Shown here: piece after piece, positions 33,219 to 42,479 of the stretch
How positions within the stretch are numbered: the first letter of the stretch is position 1
How the letters are laid out: each line of letters starts with the position of its first letter
Source of the DNA: Bacillota bacterium
GTDB taxonomy: Bacteria; Bacillota; Clostridia; Acetivibrionales; DTU013
Reading direction: 5' to 3'
NCBI GenBank assembly: GCA_023412915.1
Contig: JAEZRE010000005.1
Location: forward strand, 62,001 to 126,000
Length of the DNA stretch: 64,000 bases
The notes under the pieces: model-generated
The model's input: only the letters and a program-made list of their open reading frames with translations
Databases searched by the model: none
What the model was told of the DNA's origin: nothing
Position numbers and translations under genes: made by a program

Positions 33219-33500
33219 ATGATTAAAATCAATCTCCAGCTGTTCGCTCACAAAAAGGGAGTCGGCAGCTCCAGAAACGGCCGTGACAGTGCGGCTCAGA
33301 GACTCGGTGTAAAGAGAGCTGACGGACAGTTTGTACTGGCCGGCAATATTCTCGTAAGACAGAGAGGCACAAAGATCCATCCTGGCGAAAACGTAGGAAT
33401 CGGAAAGGATGACACCCTTTTTGCCCTGGCTGAAGGCAAGGTCAAGTTCGCGAGACTGGGCAAGGACAAAAAGCAGGTCAGTATAGTTGCAAACCAATAA
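33219..33500 (+). CDS. rpmA: 50S ribosomal protein L27 with cleavable N-terminus
   Basis: 93 residues. MIKINLQLF is the Prp-cleaved extension and mature L27 begins AHKKGVGSSRNGRDS. The remainder (QRGTKIHPGENVGIGKDDTLFAL) is canonical. ATG 33219 follows GAGGAGGTG. A terminator follows. Confidence 0.98.
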   Translation: MIKINLQLFAHKKGVGSSRNGRDSAAQRLGVKRADGQFVLAGNILVRQRGTKIHPGENVGIGKDDTLFALAEGKVKFARLGKDKKQVSIVANQ

Positions 33501-33512
33501 GTAAAAAATAAG

Positions 33513-33539
33513 TCCCGGCGAATAAGCCGGGATTTTTTT
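33513..33539 (+). terminator. Terminator after rpmA
   Basis: TCCCGGC-GAATAA-GCCGGGA followed by TTTTTTTC. Confidence 0.85.
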
Positions 33540-33564
33540 CTCTGAAAGGAAAAGGAAGCAGATT

Positions 33565-34839
33565 ATGTTCATAGACCGTGCCAAAATACATATAAAAGCC
33601 GGTGACGGCGGCGATGGGAAGGTATCCTTCCACAGGGAGAAGTATATCGCCGCAGGCGGACCTGACGGCGGCGACGGCGGCAAAGGCGGAGACGTTATCC
33701 TTTTAGTCGATGAAGGACTGAGGACTTTGATAGATTTCAAATACAGGAAAAAGTATTTCGCGGATAACGGCGAACCGGGTGGCCCATCGAACTGTTCAGG
33801 CAAAGGCGGCGGCGACCTCGTTATCAAGGTTCCGCCGGGAACGCTTGTAAAAGACGAGGAGACAGGGCGGATACTTGCGGATATGACTAAACCCGGGCAA
33901 AAGATCGTCATTGCCAAGGGCGGCAAGGGCGGCGCGGGAAATCAGCATTTTGCAACCTCTACAAGACAGGTGCCGAGCTTTGCGCGTGCCGGGGATCAGG
34001 GCGAGGAATACCGCGTTGAACTGGAATTGAAGACTATCGCTGACGTGGGCCTTGTCGGATTCCCGAACGCGGGCAAGTCCACGATACTATCCATGGTTTC
34101 GGCGGCGACTCCCAAAATTGCGGATTACCCGTTTACAACGCTGGAGCCGAACCTCGGCGTAGTCGGCATCGACGGAGGCGGCAGCTTTGTGCTTGCCGAC
34201 ATACCGGGCCTTATCGAGGGCGCTCACGAGGGCGTCGGGCTTGGCTATGAATTTCTGAGGCATGTCGAGAGGACCAGACTGCTACTGCATGTAGTAGATG
34301 TTGCCGGAGTCGACGGCAGGGACCCTTTGAACGATTTCGATACGATCAATACGGAGCTGAAGCAGTACAACCCGAAGCTTGCCGAGAGGCCGCAGGTGGT
34401 CGCGGCAAACAAGGTCGATCTGCCCGACGGCAGAGATAACCTTGAAGGCTTCACCAAGGCGATAGAGGAAAAAGGCTACAAGGTATTTCCAATTTCTGCG
34501 GCAACGAACAAAGGCGTCAGGGAGCTGATGTTCTACATAGCCGAACGGCTTCGCGAGCTGCCTGAAGCGGTCCCGCTGACCGAAGAAAGCGGAGAGGTCG
34601 TATATGCCGCCGAGGAGGAAGAACCGTTCACGGTGCGCAGGGAAGGGAACGTTTATATAATCGAGGGCAGTTGGGTGCGAAAAGTCGTAGGGTCCACCAA
34701 CTTCAAGATATATGAGTCCATTCAGTATTTTCAGCGATCACTCAAAAACAAGGGCGTCATAGACGCGCTGGAGAAGCTTGGAATAAACGAAGGCGACACG
34801 GTCAAGATCTACGATATAGAGTTCGAGTATATAAGGTAA
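33565..34839 (+). CDS. obgE: GTPase Obg
   Basis: 424 residues in three domains: Gly-rich Obg fold (1-158; DRAKIHIKAGDGGDGKVSFH), G domain (about 159-330; G1 GFPNAGKS, G3 DIPGL, G4 NKVD) and a C-terminal OCT domain (about 345-424). It acts in 50S assembly and stress control. ATG 33565 follows GGAAAAGGAAG. Confidence 0.97.
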   Translation: MFIDRAKIHIKAGDGGDGKVSFHREKYIAAGGPDGGDGGKGGDVILLVDEGLRTLIDFKYRKKYFADNGEPGGPSNCSGKGGGDLVIKVPPGTLVKDEETGRILADMTKPGQKIVIAKGGKGGAGNQHFATSTRQVPSFARAGDQGEEYRVELELKTIADVGLVGFPNAGKSTILSMVSAATPKIADYPFTTLEPNLGVVGIDGGGSFVLADIPGLIEGAHEGVGLGYEFLRHVERTRLLLHVVDVAGVDGRDPLNDFDTINTELKQYNPKLAERPQVVAANKVDLPDGRDNLEGFTKAIEEKGYKVFPISAATNKGVRELMFYIAERLRELPEAVPLTEESGEVVYAAEEEEPFTVRREGNVYIIEGSWVRKVVGSTNFKIYESIQYFQRSLKNKGVIDALEKLGINEGDTVKIYDIEFEYIR

Positions 34840-34910
34840 GGCTGTTGACGCGGTGCCAAGCTGCGGCTGCAGGCGGATAGGAAATATGAAAAGGTAAGGA
34901 TGAAAATATT

Positions 34911-35213
34911 ATGCTGACAAGCAAACAGAGAAGTTATCTGAGGGGTCTGGCAAACACCATGGATCCTATTTTCCAGGTGGGCAAGGGCGGAATAGGAGAC
35001 AACCTGGTAAAGCAGTTCAATGATGCGCTCGAAGCCAGGGAACTGATAAAGGCGACGGTCTTGAGAAATGCGGAAGCCGACGCTCGTGAAATAAGCGGGG
35101 AGATCGCTGAAAGGACCGGCGCCGACGTTGTACAGGTCATCGGCAACAGGTTCGTATTGTACAAGGAGTCTGAGAAGAACAAGGACATCAGCTTAAACCT
35201 GAATATTATATAA
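34911..35213 (+). CDS. yhbY: YhbY/CRS1-CRM domain RNA-binding protein
   Basis: 100 residues, MLTSKQRSYLRGLANTMDPI with the GKGGIGDN loop of the CRM fold. The family binds pre-50S particles. It is the last gene of the obg block. Confidence 0.92.
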   Translation: MLTSKQRSYLRGLANTMDPIFQVGKGGIGDNLVKQFNDALEARELIKATVLRNAEADAREISGEIAERTGADVVQVIGNRFVLYKESEKNKDISLNLNII

Positions 35214-35284
35214 GGGGAGAGAAGTCCCCAAAAGGGGTGTATCCGTCTTTTCCCGGCTAATATAGGCATGAGGAAGTTATTCCG

Positions 35285-36097
35285 ATGACTTATGATATTT
35301 TTAAAGATACAATGGCAGATATGAATTGGACCGAGGTGGAAAAATGTGTCTGCACAAATGCGCTTGTTCTGCTGCCGATGGGAGTTATCGAGGAGCATGG
35401 GCCGCAGCTGTGTTTGGGGACAGACATCTTAACTGCCCATATCTATTGCCTTGCTATCGTCAGGAAGCTTGAAGCAGCCGGTTATTCCGCCGTAATTGCC
35501 CCTCCGTTTTATTGGGGCGTTTGCCAGTCGACAGCCGGTTTCATAGGCTCCTTTCACATTCGGAAAGAGACGGCAAAAGCGTTGCTTTCAGATATTCTCT
35601 TATCATTATCCGAGTTCGGGTTCAAAAATGTTTTTGGTGTTAACGCTCATGGGGATATCGAACATAACCTTGCTATAATAGAAGCCTTCAAGGAAGCTCA
35701 CGGGAGCTTGAACCTTAATGCCTGTTATGCTTTTGACGAGCGGAGGTTTTCCCACTTCGGACTGAGTCCGGACGACCCCTGGCTATGCCCGGTAAAAGCG
35801 CAGACAATAAAAGTAAGCGGTGCAAAAGCCCCTGATGTGCACGGCGGGGATATTGAAACAGCTTTGATAAACAAATTCTACCCCGATCTTGCGGACGTTG
35901 ATACAGCAAGGACCTTACCACCGGTTACCCTTAATGATGGGAGCACTGAAGCATGGCTGTTCGGGGGACATATAAAAGAGCTCTCGGCACAGGGATATAT
36001 TGGCTCTCCTGCTGATTTTGAAAAGGTTGAAGTCCAAAAAAATGTTGAAGATTACGCCAATAGAATATCGGAAGCTATATTAAAGCGGATTGTCTAG
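35285..36097 (+). CDS. Creatininase-family amidohydrolase
   Basis: 270 residues. Metal ligands typical of the family are seen in MGVIEEHGPQLCLGTDILTA (E, H, D), FGVNAHGDIEHN and PDVHGGDIETALI (H, E). Members hydrolyse creatinine or cyclic amides, or act in cofactor biosynthesis (MftE-like); no partner operon narrows this. ATG 35285 follows GAGGAAG. It converges with the DUF4364 gene with a 4-bp overlap. Confidence 0.88.
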   Translation: MTYDIFKDTMADMNWTEVEKCVCTNALVLLPMGVIEEHGPQLCLGTDILTAHIYCLAIVRKLEAAGYSAVIAPPFYWGVCQSTAGFIGSFHIRKETAKALLSDILLSLSEFGFKNVFGVNAHGDIEHNLAIIEAFKEAHGSLNLNACYAFDERRFSHFGLSPDDPWLCPVKAQTIKVSGAKAPDVHGGDIETALINKFYPDLADVDTARTLPPVTLNDGSTEAWLFGGHIKELSAQGYIGSPADFEKVEVQKNVEDYANRISEAILKRIV

Positions 36098-36639
36098 TCT
36101 TTACCTCTCATCTTTGTAAGCGATTCAATTATCTCTGCATATATTTCCGAGGAATTATTTTTCCAGTTGTCGCAGATACTTCGCGCGTCTTTCTTTGTGC
36201 CTACTGCGGTCCTGAGTTCTATCAGCGGAAAATTTACCTCCCCGATCTTGCATATGACAGTAAACTGGTTTTCTCCCTCAGGTATAAAATCTGCGGTAAT
36301 GAGTGACTCCTCCCTGATGTCCTTCCGTATGGTCGACGTCTGGTTATCAAGCTGCTTTTTTATTCCTTCGGGTATGAGGTTCAAAAAGTACTGCAGAGCC
36401 TTGCTGCCGGCGTCCGTTAAAACATACGCCTTTGAGGCCGCTTCTCCGGCTGTTCCTACCAGACCGCTCTCCGACAATTCGTTGAAGCACTGCTGAAACA
36501 TGAAATAGTTCATGAGACGCGTCTCCAGTACAAGCCGCGTGATATGGCTGTTTCCGGACGGTATGTCCAGCTTTTTCAGTATATACATGATTATCAGCTT
36601 GTTTTGAACTATCTCCTTGCTGCTGCCCAGAGAATTCAT
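36094..36639 (-). CDS. DUF4364 family protein
   Basis: 181 residues, winged-helix-like N-terminal part (NKLIIMYILKKLDIPSGNSH, MNYFMFQQCFNELSESGLV) and a mixed C-terminal domain. It matches DUF4364, a clostridial putative regulator. ATG 36639 is chosen because GGAGG lies 5-6 nt upstream; the frame extends to 36663. Confidence 0.85.
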   Translation of the reverse strand: MNSLGSSKEIVQNKLIIMYILKKLDIPSGNSHITRLVLETRLMNYFMFQQCFNELSESGLVGTAGEAASKAYVLTDAGSKALQYFLNLIPEGIKKQLDNQTSTIRKDIREESLITADFIPEGENQFTVICKIGEVNFPLIELRTAVGTKKDARSICDNWKNNSSEIYAEIIESLTKMRGKD

Positions 36640-36765
36640 CCGAACCTCCAAAATCTTTTGCATCTCCGGCGGCTTGATGCATATAAGTTTCCGGAGACAT
36701 ATGTACCAATTATAGCATAAGATAGCCCGGCTGTGTTATCATTATTGCAGAGAGGGGATATTTGA

Positions 36766-37494
36766 ATGCCGGGAAATGATCAGCTACTATATTTGAGAAA
36801 TAAGCTCGAACAAATCATATTGGACATGGGGGCCTCGTTTGCAGGTTTTTCAAACGTATGTGAAAAATTGCCCGAGCACCTGAAAAAATTTCCTTATGCC
36901 GTTACCTTCGGGATCAGGCTTTCAGACGCCATTATTGACGAAATCGACGATAAACCGACTATAACATACTTCAACCATTACCGTTCGGTCAACGCATTGA
37001 TCGATCAGATCGCGCTGAGAGCCTTGCTATGCCTTCAGGAGAACGGCTATAGCGCCTATACCATAGGCGCCTCCCAAAGCGACCCGGGAGCCGCCGAGCC
37101 TTACAGCGGCGTTTTCCCACACAAAACGGGCGCAGTACTGTCGGGCATGGGTTGGATAGGCAGGAACGGGCTGTTCATCCACAAGGCATTCGGACCGAGG
37201 GTCAGATTGGGTACTGTTTTGACCGACGCAGAAATACCATGCGTCAATACAGTCACAGAAAGCAGGTGTCAGGCCTGTAACAGGTGTGTGGACGCCTGTC
37301 CCGCGATGGCTCTGACCGGCAATGAGTGGAAGCCGGGCGCTCCCCGCGATACTCTGGTCGACGCCAAGGCCTGCTCGGAGTATATGAACAGCAATTTCAA
37401 GCATATAGGGCGCGGTTCCGTATGCGGCATATGCATCAGGGTCTGCCCTCAAAGGATGAAGCAAATTCAGATTAATAATGCAAAATTAACATAA
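36766..37494 (+). CDS. QueG-like 4Fe-4S double-cluster protein
   Basis: 242 residues. The C-terminal part has two clusters: SRCQACNRCVDACP and, later, CSEYM...GSVCGICIRVCP. The N-terminal half resembles the cobalamin-binding region of epoxyqueuosine reductase (AVTFGIRLSDAIID, GMGWIGRNGLFIH) but the protein is shorter than QueG and lacks the HEAT repeats. Likely a reductase; substrate unknown. A second QueG-like gene is at 51663. Confidence 0.8.
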   Translation: MPGNDQLLYLRNKLEQIILDMGASFAGFSNVCEKLPEHLKKFPYAVTFGIRLSDAIIDEIDDKPTITYFNHYRSVNALIDQIALRALLCLQENGYSAYTIGASQSDPGAAEPYSGVFPHKTGAVLSGMGWIGRNGLFIHKAFGPRVRLGTVLTDAEIPCVNTVTESRCQACNRCVDACPAMALTGNEWKPGAPRDTLVDAKACSEYMNSNFKHIGRGSVCGICIRVCPQRMKQIQINNAKLT

Positions 37495-37697
37495 GGAATG
37501 TATTGTAAAGTAAAGAACTAAAATATTTCAAAGTGTATCGAAAGGCTTGATATTCCGATATAGACTATGAAAACAACACTTCGTCGAAGATCGGTTTTCA
37601 GTTTTGAACCGGTGCTTTGGTGGAAAAGCTAAGCAGGTATTAAAAAAAACACATAATAAATACAAATGTATCATAAAAATTGTAGACGGAGACGGGG

Positions 37698-37837
37698 GGA
37701 TTTTAGCGCCGACAGGCGTGAGTTATAATTAAAAACATATAAGTCGCATGTTTAGCGCCGACAGGCGCGAATTACAATTAAAACATACAAAGACGTATGT
37801 TTAGCGCCGACAGGCGCGAATTACAATTAAAACATAC
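37698..37837 (+). ncRNA. Three tandem copies of a structured leader element before glgC
   Basis: Copies at 37698-37740, 37746-37788 and 37795-37837 have a 48-49-bp period. Copies 2 and 3 are nearly identical: outer stem (G/C)ATGTTT/AAAACATAC, inner hairpin GCGCC-GACA-GGCGC, arm GAATTACAATT. Copy 1 is more diverged (GATTTTAGCGCC...AATTAAAAACATA). The last copy ends 3 nt before the SD GGGAGGG of glgC. The element also occurs once at 28138-28181, again touching an SD. 37495-37697 is otherwise empty apart from short AT-rich stretches. Confidence 0.65.
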
Positions 37838-37854
37838 AAAGGGAGGGTTCGGCA

Positions 37855-39135
37855 GTGTTCAAAAAAGAGATCATTGCTTTATTGCTCGCCGGAGGACAGG
37901 GAAGCAGACTGGGAGTACTGACGAAGAAGGCGGCGAAGCCGGCGGTGTTGTTCGGAGGTAAATACAGGATCATAGATTTCTCGCTTAGCAATTGCATCAA
38001 TTCCGGCATCGACACAGTGGGCGTGCTGACACAGTACCAGCCTCTGAAGCTCAACAACCATATCGGCATCGGCAAGCCTTGGGATATGGACAGGATGAAC
38101 GGCGGAGTGACAATATTATCGCCATTCATGAAGGAAAGCAGCGGTGAATGGTATAAAGGCACGGCCAACGCGATCGGACAGAACATCGATTACGTTGATA
38201 AAATGGCGCCCAAATACGTTATTATCCTGTCGGGAGATCACATTTACAAGATGAATTATTCCGAGATGCTGGCGTTCCATATCAAAAACAATGCGGAAGC
38301 GACTATTTCGGTTATTGACGTTCCATACGACGAAGCCTCCAGATATGGCATCATGAATACGGACCAAAGCGGCAGGATATACGAATTCGAAGAAAAACCC
38401 CAAAATCCCAAAAGCACTCTTGCTTCAATGGGCGTCTATATTTTCACGTGGGATGTCCTCAGGGATTACCTGCTGCGCGATGAACAGCTGGAGAATTCGG
38501 AGCATGATTTCGGAAAGGATATAATCCCGACAATGCTGGCTGAGAGCAGGAGCCTCTGGGCATACAAATTCGTCGGCTACTGGAAGGATGTCGGGACGAT
38601 ACAGGCTTTCTGGGAGTCCAATATGGACCTTGTCAGCAGGGTCCCGGAGTTCAACCTCTACGATCAGCAGTGGAAAATATATACGCTGAATCCCGTTAAA
38701 CCACCGCACTATGTCGCTCCGTCCGGCAGCATAACTATGTCGATCATTGCCGAGGGCTGCATGATATATGGACAGGTCAGAAATTCCGTTCTTTTCCCCG
38801 GCGTTTATGTAGGTAAGGATACTGTCATCGATAATTCCATAGTCATGTCAAATTCGCATATAAATGATAACTGCAGGGTTGACCGCTGTATCATCGGCGA
38901 AGACGTCGCCGTGGGGAGTAATGTAATTATTGGACAGGGCGATAATGTACCGAACGAAGATAAACCCGGGATATATAATTCCGGAATAACGGTTGTCGGC
39001 GAAGGCGCCGACATACCCGACGGGGCTGTCATAGGCAGGAACGTCATGATCGATATTCATGCCCGGCGCGAAGATTTTTGCTCCTGCGAGATACCTTCCG
39101 GCTCCAGTATATACAATGGAGGTGTTTGTGAATGA
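37855..39135 (+). CDS. glgC: Glucose-1-phosphate adenylyltransferase
   Basis: 426 residues. ALLLAGGQGSRLGVLTKKAAKPAV is the nucleotide-binding start, GGKYRIIDFSLSNC the conserved follow-up, and a left-handed beta-helix occupies the C-terminus (NSVLFPGVYVGKDTVIDNSI). It makes ADP-glucose for glycogen. GTG 37855 behind GGGAGGG; three structured elements precede it. Its stop overlaps the glgD start (ATGA). Confidence 0.96.
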   Translation: MFKKEIIALLLAGGQGSRLGVLTKKAAKPAVLFGGKYRIIDFSLSNCINSGIDTVGVLTQYQPLKLNNHIGIGKPWDMDRMNGGVTILSPFMKESSGEWYKGTANAIGQNIDYVDKMAPKYVIILSGDHIYKMNYSEMLAFHIKNNAEATISVIDVPYDEASRYGIMNTDQSGRIYEFEEKPQNPKSTLASMGVYIFTWDVLRDYLLRDEQLENSEHDFGKDIIPTMLAESRSLWAYKFVGYWKDVGTIQAFWESNMDLVSRVPEFNLYDQQWKIYTLNPVKPPHYVAPSGSITMSIIAEGCMIYGQVRNSVLFPGVYVGKDTVIDNSIVMSNSHINDNCRVDRCIIGEDVAVGSNVIIGQGDNVPNEDKPGIYNSGITVVGEGADIPDGAVIGRNVMIDIHARREDFCSCEIPSGSSIYNGGVCE

Positions 39136-40253
39136 CTAATGCGATGGGTTTGATACTTTCCGGCTGGAAAAAGCCCGAATTGAAAGAGCTGTCGTATATA
39201 AGGTCGGTATCCGCGATCCCGGTCGGCGGTAAATACAGAGCTATCGATTTCATATTATCCAATATGGTGAACTCGGGTATAAAGAACGTTGGGGTACTGA
39301 CGCAGTATAGCTTCCGTTCGCTCATGGACCATCTCGGCTCGGGAAAGGAATGGGACCTCGACAGGAGATACGACGGACTGTTCCTGTTTCCGCCGTCGCT
39401 TTCGGAGAATGAAAACGGCTGGTACAAGGGCAGCGCTGATGCAATGTACAATAACCTTTCGTTTTTGAAACGAAGCAACGAGGACTATGTGATCATTTCC
39501 CAGGGGAACGGCATATTCAAAATGCAGTTCGATGAGATGCTGGATTATCATATTTCTACAAACGCCGATATCACGATGGCTTACAGAAGGATGCACGACT
39601 ATAGTTCCGACGAGCTTTCAAGGCTTGGGATACTTAAGCTCGATGAAAACAACAGGGTAACCGATCTGCAGGAGAAACCGCTGCACCCGCAATCCGATCT
39701 CGGTTCGATCGGGGTGTACCTGATCCGTAGGACACTGCTGATATCGCTTCTGGAGGAATGCATAGCACACGGTGATTACGACCTGGTGAAGGACATATTC
39801 ATCAAGAAACTTGACAAACTCGGCATATACGGGTATGAGTTCAAGGGCTACTGGCGCAATATCAGCTCCATTCAGGCCTACTACAAATGCAGTATGGATA
39901 TGCTGAACCCGGAAATCAGGGAAGAGCTGTTCCTCAAAAACGGCAAGGTATATACCAAGGTCAAGGATGAGGCTCCCGCCAAATACAATGCCGAAGCCAA
40001 CGTGCATAACTGCATAGTGGCGGACGGCTGCTTTATTGAAGGGACGGTCGAAAACAGCGTATTGTTCAGGGGCGTGACCATAGCCAGAGGCGCGGTCGTT
40101 AAAAACAGTATCGTAATGCAGGGCGCGGTCATAGAAGAGGCATCGACTATCGAGTATGCAATATTGGATAAAAATGTTATAATGACTAAGGGTAAATATC
40201 TCAAGGGCGAATCGGATTATCCGTTCGTTGTTGGTAAAAACTCGGTAGTATAG
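39132..40253 (+). CDS. glgD: GlgD, regulatory subunit-like ADP-glucose pyrophosphorylase
   Basis: 373 residues homologous to GlgC but with the GGxGxRL nucleotide loop replaced by MGLILSGWKKPELKELSY, as is typical of GlgD. GGKYRAIDFILSNMVNSGIK and the C-terminal beta-helix are kept. In Firmicutes GlgC and GlgD form a heterotetramer. Coupled to glgC by a 4-bp overlap. Confidence 0.93.
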   Translation: MTNAMGLILSGWKKPELKELSYIRSVSAIPVGGKYRAIDFILSNMVNSGIKNVGVLTQYSFRSLMDHLGSGKEWDLDRRYDGLFLFPPSLSENENGWYKGSADAMYNNLSFLKRSNEDYVIISQGNGIFKMQFDEMLDYHISTNADITMAYRRMHDYSSDELSRLGILKLDENNRVTDLQEKPLHPQSDLGSIGVYLIRRTLLISLLEECIAHGDYDLVKDIFIKKLDKLGIYGYEFKGYWRNISSIQAYYKCSMDMLNPEIREELFLKNGKVYTKVKDEAPAKYNAEANVHNCIVADGCFIEGTVENSVLFRGVTIARGAVVKNSIVMQGAVIEEASTIEYAILDKNVIMTKGKYLKGESDYPFVVGKNSVV

Positions 40254-40324
40254 GGTGGGAAGAGGGACAGGGACCTTGTCCCAGGCATGACAGTACAAAA
40301 AAGCGTTGGGAAGGGGCAGTGACT

Positions 40325-40708
40325 ATGGTTAATGAATCAGGTTTCGTAGTAAGAAAATCAGGCAGGCGCGCGGACAACTATTATATCGATTATTCAGGCT
40401 CGTACAGGGCGGACGATATAGCAAAACTCACCGGCCTGAGGCCTTCGCTGGTGGTTGCAGCATATACCGACCATGGCGCTATCCTTGATGAATCGCAGGA
40501 AGTTTATTATTTCGGCAGCGCAGATGCGGCAAAAAGCGCCATAGGCGAAATTTTCGGAAAAATCCGGGCCGATTACAAGGGGAAGCTCGTCAACCTGTCG
40601 GAAGCGGAAATAGAGTATATCAGGCAGGCGCTTATAAACGAGGGCAGCAATACTATCCACCTCAGAAGCAGGATAAAGGATGAAATATTTAAAAAGTTGA
40701 ATTCATGA
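40325..40708 (+). CDS. Conserved hypothetical protein downstream of glgCD
   Basis: 127 residues, soluble, alpha/beta mixture, with YYIDYSGSYRADDIAKLTGL and an Ala-rich middle. I recognise no domain. ATG 40325 follows GGAAGGGG; GTG 40319 is a possible start. It is likely part of the glgCD transcript, 71 bp downstream, and is ended by the hairpin at 40757. Confidence 0.6.
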   Translation: MVNESGFVVRKSGRRADNYYIDYSGSYRADDIAKLTGLRPSLVVAAYTDHGAILDESQEVYYFGSADAAKSAIGEIFGKIRADYKGKLVNLSEAEIEYIRQALINEGSNTIHLRSRIKDEIFKKLNS

Positions 40709-40756
40709 TGAGACAGTGCTATAATAGGGACATTCATTAAGCGACGAAGCATAGTG

Positions 40757-40790
40757 AAGGGATATGGCCATAAGGGCTGTGTCCCTTTTT
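40757..40790 (+). terminator. Terminator of the glg operon
   Basis: AAGGGA and TCCCTT with an imperfect upper stem (TGGCC/GGGCT), followed by TTTTT. Confidence 0.65.
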
Positions 40791-40840
40791 AGTATTCGAT
40801 TAATAATTATTCATTTTTTTGAATGTTTTTCGATTTTTTA

Positions 40841-40869
40841 TTGTAAACCGATAATTTTTGCGATAATAT
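40841..40869 (+). promoter_or_regulatory. Promoter of the amino acid ABC importer
   Basis: -35 TTGTAA and -10 TAATAT, 17 bp apart, about 50 bp before the SD of the binding-protein gene. Confidence 0.55.
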
Positions 40870-40922
40870 TAAAATACTATTTGTATGAACAAGAGGGTCG
40901 AATATCTAAGGGAGGGTTGATA

Positions 40923-41708
40923 ATGTACGTAAAGAAATCACTGTTGATAGTCCTGGTTATCGCAATCCTGATGTCCGTCGTATTCACAGGATGCGGGCAG
41001 AGCAATACATCGAACAAGTTCCGGGTAGGAATCGACGACACTTATCCGCCGATGGAATACAAGGATGAGGCAGGTAAAAACGCCGGTTTTGATATCGAAC
41101 TTGCTCAGGAAATCGCAAAACGCATGAATAAGGAAATCGAATTCGTGCCGACAGCATGGTCCGCTATTTTCACCGGTTTGAACTCGAACAAGTACGACTG
41201 CATAATCTCGTCACTTAGTATAACCGATGAAAGAAAGAAGACTATAGCTTATACAAGACCTTATGTGGCAAACAGCCAGACGATTATTGTCAGAGCGGAC
41301 AACACCGACGTCAAGGATGAGACGTCTCTCGGCGGCAAGGTCGTAGCAGTCCAGATGGGTACTACTTCCGAGGAAGCCTGCACTGAATTCCAGAAAACAA
41401 CGCCTTTCAAGGACTTCAAGAAATATGAGGCAATGACCGAGGCGCTCAATGAATTGAAAATTGGCAGGGTTGACGCGGTAGTATGCGATCTGGTAATCGG
41501 CAAATACTTCGTGGCTAACGACAAAACAAGCTTCAAGACAGTTACCACCACTCTCCCGAACGAACCTATCGGGATAGGCTTTACAAAGGCAAATCAGGCC
41601 GAAGCAGACAAGGTCGACAAGATCATTGGAGAAATAATGGCTGACGGTACGCTTGCAAAAATATCCGAAAAGTGGTTCGGAGAAGATATGACAAAGAACT
41701 TGGAATGA
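40923..41708 (+). CDS. Polar amino acid ABC transporter, substrate-binding lipoprotein
   Basis: 261 residues. Lipobox VFTGC with C24 as lipid site. The body is a periplasmic-binding-fold family 3 protein: FRVGIDDTYPPMEYKDEAG, GFDIELAQEIAKRMN, KYDCIISSLSITDERKK. Binds polar amino acids (arginine/glutamine/cystine type). ATG 40923 behind AAGGGAGGG. First gene of the importer. Confidence 0.92.
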   Translation: MYVKKSLLIVLVIAILMSVVFTGCGQSNTSNKFRVGIDDTYPPMEYKDEAGKNAGFDIELAQEIAKRMNKEIEFVPTAWSAIFTGLNSNKYDCIISSLSITDERKKTIAYTRPYVANSQTIIVRADNTDVKDETSLGGKVVAVQMGTTSEEACTEFQKTTPFKDFKKYEAMTEALNELKIGRVDAVVCDLVIGKYFVANDKTSFKTVTTTLPNEPIGIGFTKANQAEADKVDKIIGEIMADGTLAKISEKWFGEDMTKNLE

Positions 41709-41723
41709 TTTTTGATTGACAGA

Positions 41724-41759
41724 TTGGCTGCAAGGCTGTATAAATAGTTTTGCAGCCAA
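41724..41759 (+). other. Intercistronic hairpin between binding protein and permease
   Basis: TTGGCTGCAA pairs perfectly with TTGCAGCCAA over a 16-nt loop and has no T tract. Such hairpins commonly stabilise the upstream transcript, allowing the binding protein to be made in excess. Confidence 0.6.
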
Positions 41760-41803
41760 CTTATGTCTACAGGGCGAAATCTTGAACGGGGGCATTATTA
41801 CAG

Positions 41804-42469
41804 ATGTCACAAATACTATCGCAAATAATATCTTTTATTCCCAGACTCCTCAAAGGAACGGGAATTACAATGGAATTAACGATCGTGGCGGTCATATTCG
41901 GATTGCTGTTCGGGCTGCTTCTGGCGTTGGGAAGATTATCAAAGAACGTTGTAGTCAACAAGCTTTGTTGGGTATATATCTGGTTCTTCAGAGGGACGCC
42001 TCTATTGATGCAGTTGTTCTTTATCTACTATGCTTTCCCTTTGTTTTTCAATCCGCCGCTTAAGGATCTCACAAATGTTATGGCTGGATTTATCGCTTTC
42101 AGCCTGAACTCAGCGGCATATCTGGCGGAAATCATACGCGCTGCCATACAGTCTATCGACAAAGGGCAGATGGAAGCCTCCAAAGCTCTTGGAATGACTT
42201 ATGGACAGGCCATGATGAAGGTTATCGTACCTCAGTCCTACAGAAGATTGATCCCACCGGTGGGAAATGAATTCATAATGATGATAAAGGACACCGCGTT
42301 GGTATCGGCCATCGCTCTGCCCGACCTGATGCGTGTAACTCATGAGATTGAAAGTCAGCAAGCTGCCTGGCTGGTATATATACCGTCGGCTGTCATTTAT
42401 TTGCTGTTGACTACCTTATTCACATTTGTTTTTGAAAAAATTGAGAAGAGATATTCAGTTTATGAATAG
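41804..42469 (+). CDS. Polar amino acid ABC transporter permease
   Basis: 221 residues, five helices, HisM/GlnP family. Conserved WFFRGTPLLMQLFFIYYAFPL and the EAA loop EASKALGMTYGQAMMKVIVPQ. ATG 41804 lies after GGGGG. Confidence 0.9.
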   Translation: MSQILSQIISFIPRLLKGTGITMELTIVAVIFGLLFGLLLALGRLSKNVVVNKLCWVYIWFFRGTPLLMQLFFIYYAFPLFFNPPLKDLTNVMAGFIAFSLNSAAYLAEIIRAAIQSIDKGQMEASKALGMTYGQAMMKVIVPQSYRRLIPPVGNEFIMMIKDTALVSAIALPDLMRVTHEIESQQAAWLVYIPSAVIYLLLTTLFTFVFEKIEKRYSVYE

Positions 42470-42479
42470 GAGGGCTTGA

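Noticed and set aside
37755..37812. Short peptide MFSADRRELQLKHTK readable within the glgC leader elements
   Set aside because: The ATG lies inside the outer stem without an SD. The copy at 28140 stops after seven codons, so coding is not conserved whereas the stem is.
37698..37837. CRISPR array
   Set aside because: Only three units, with almost the whole 48-49-bp unit repeated, so no unique spacers. No cas genes nearby, and the same unit occurs once at 28138 next to an SD.
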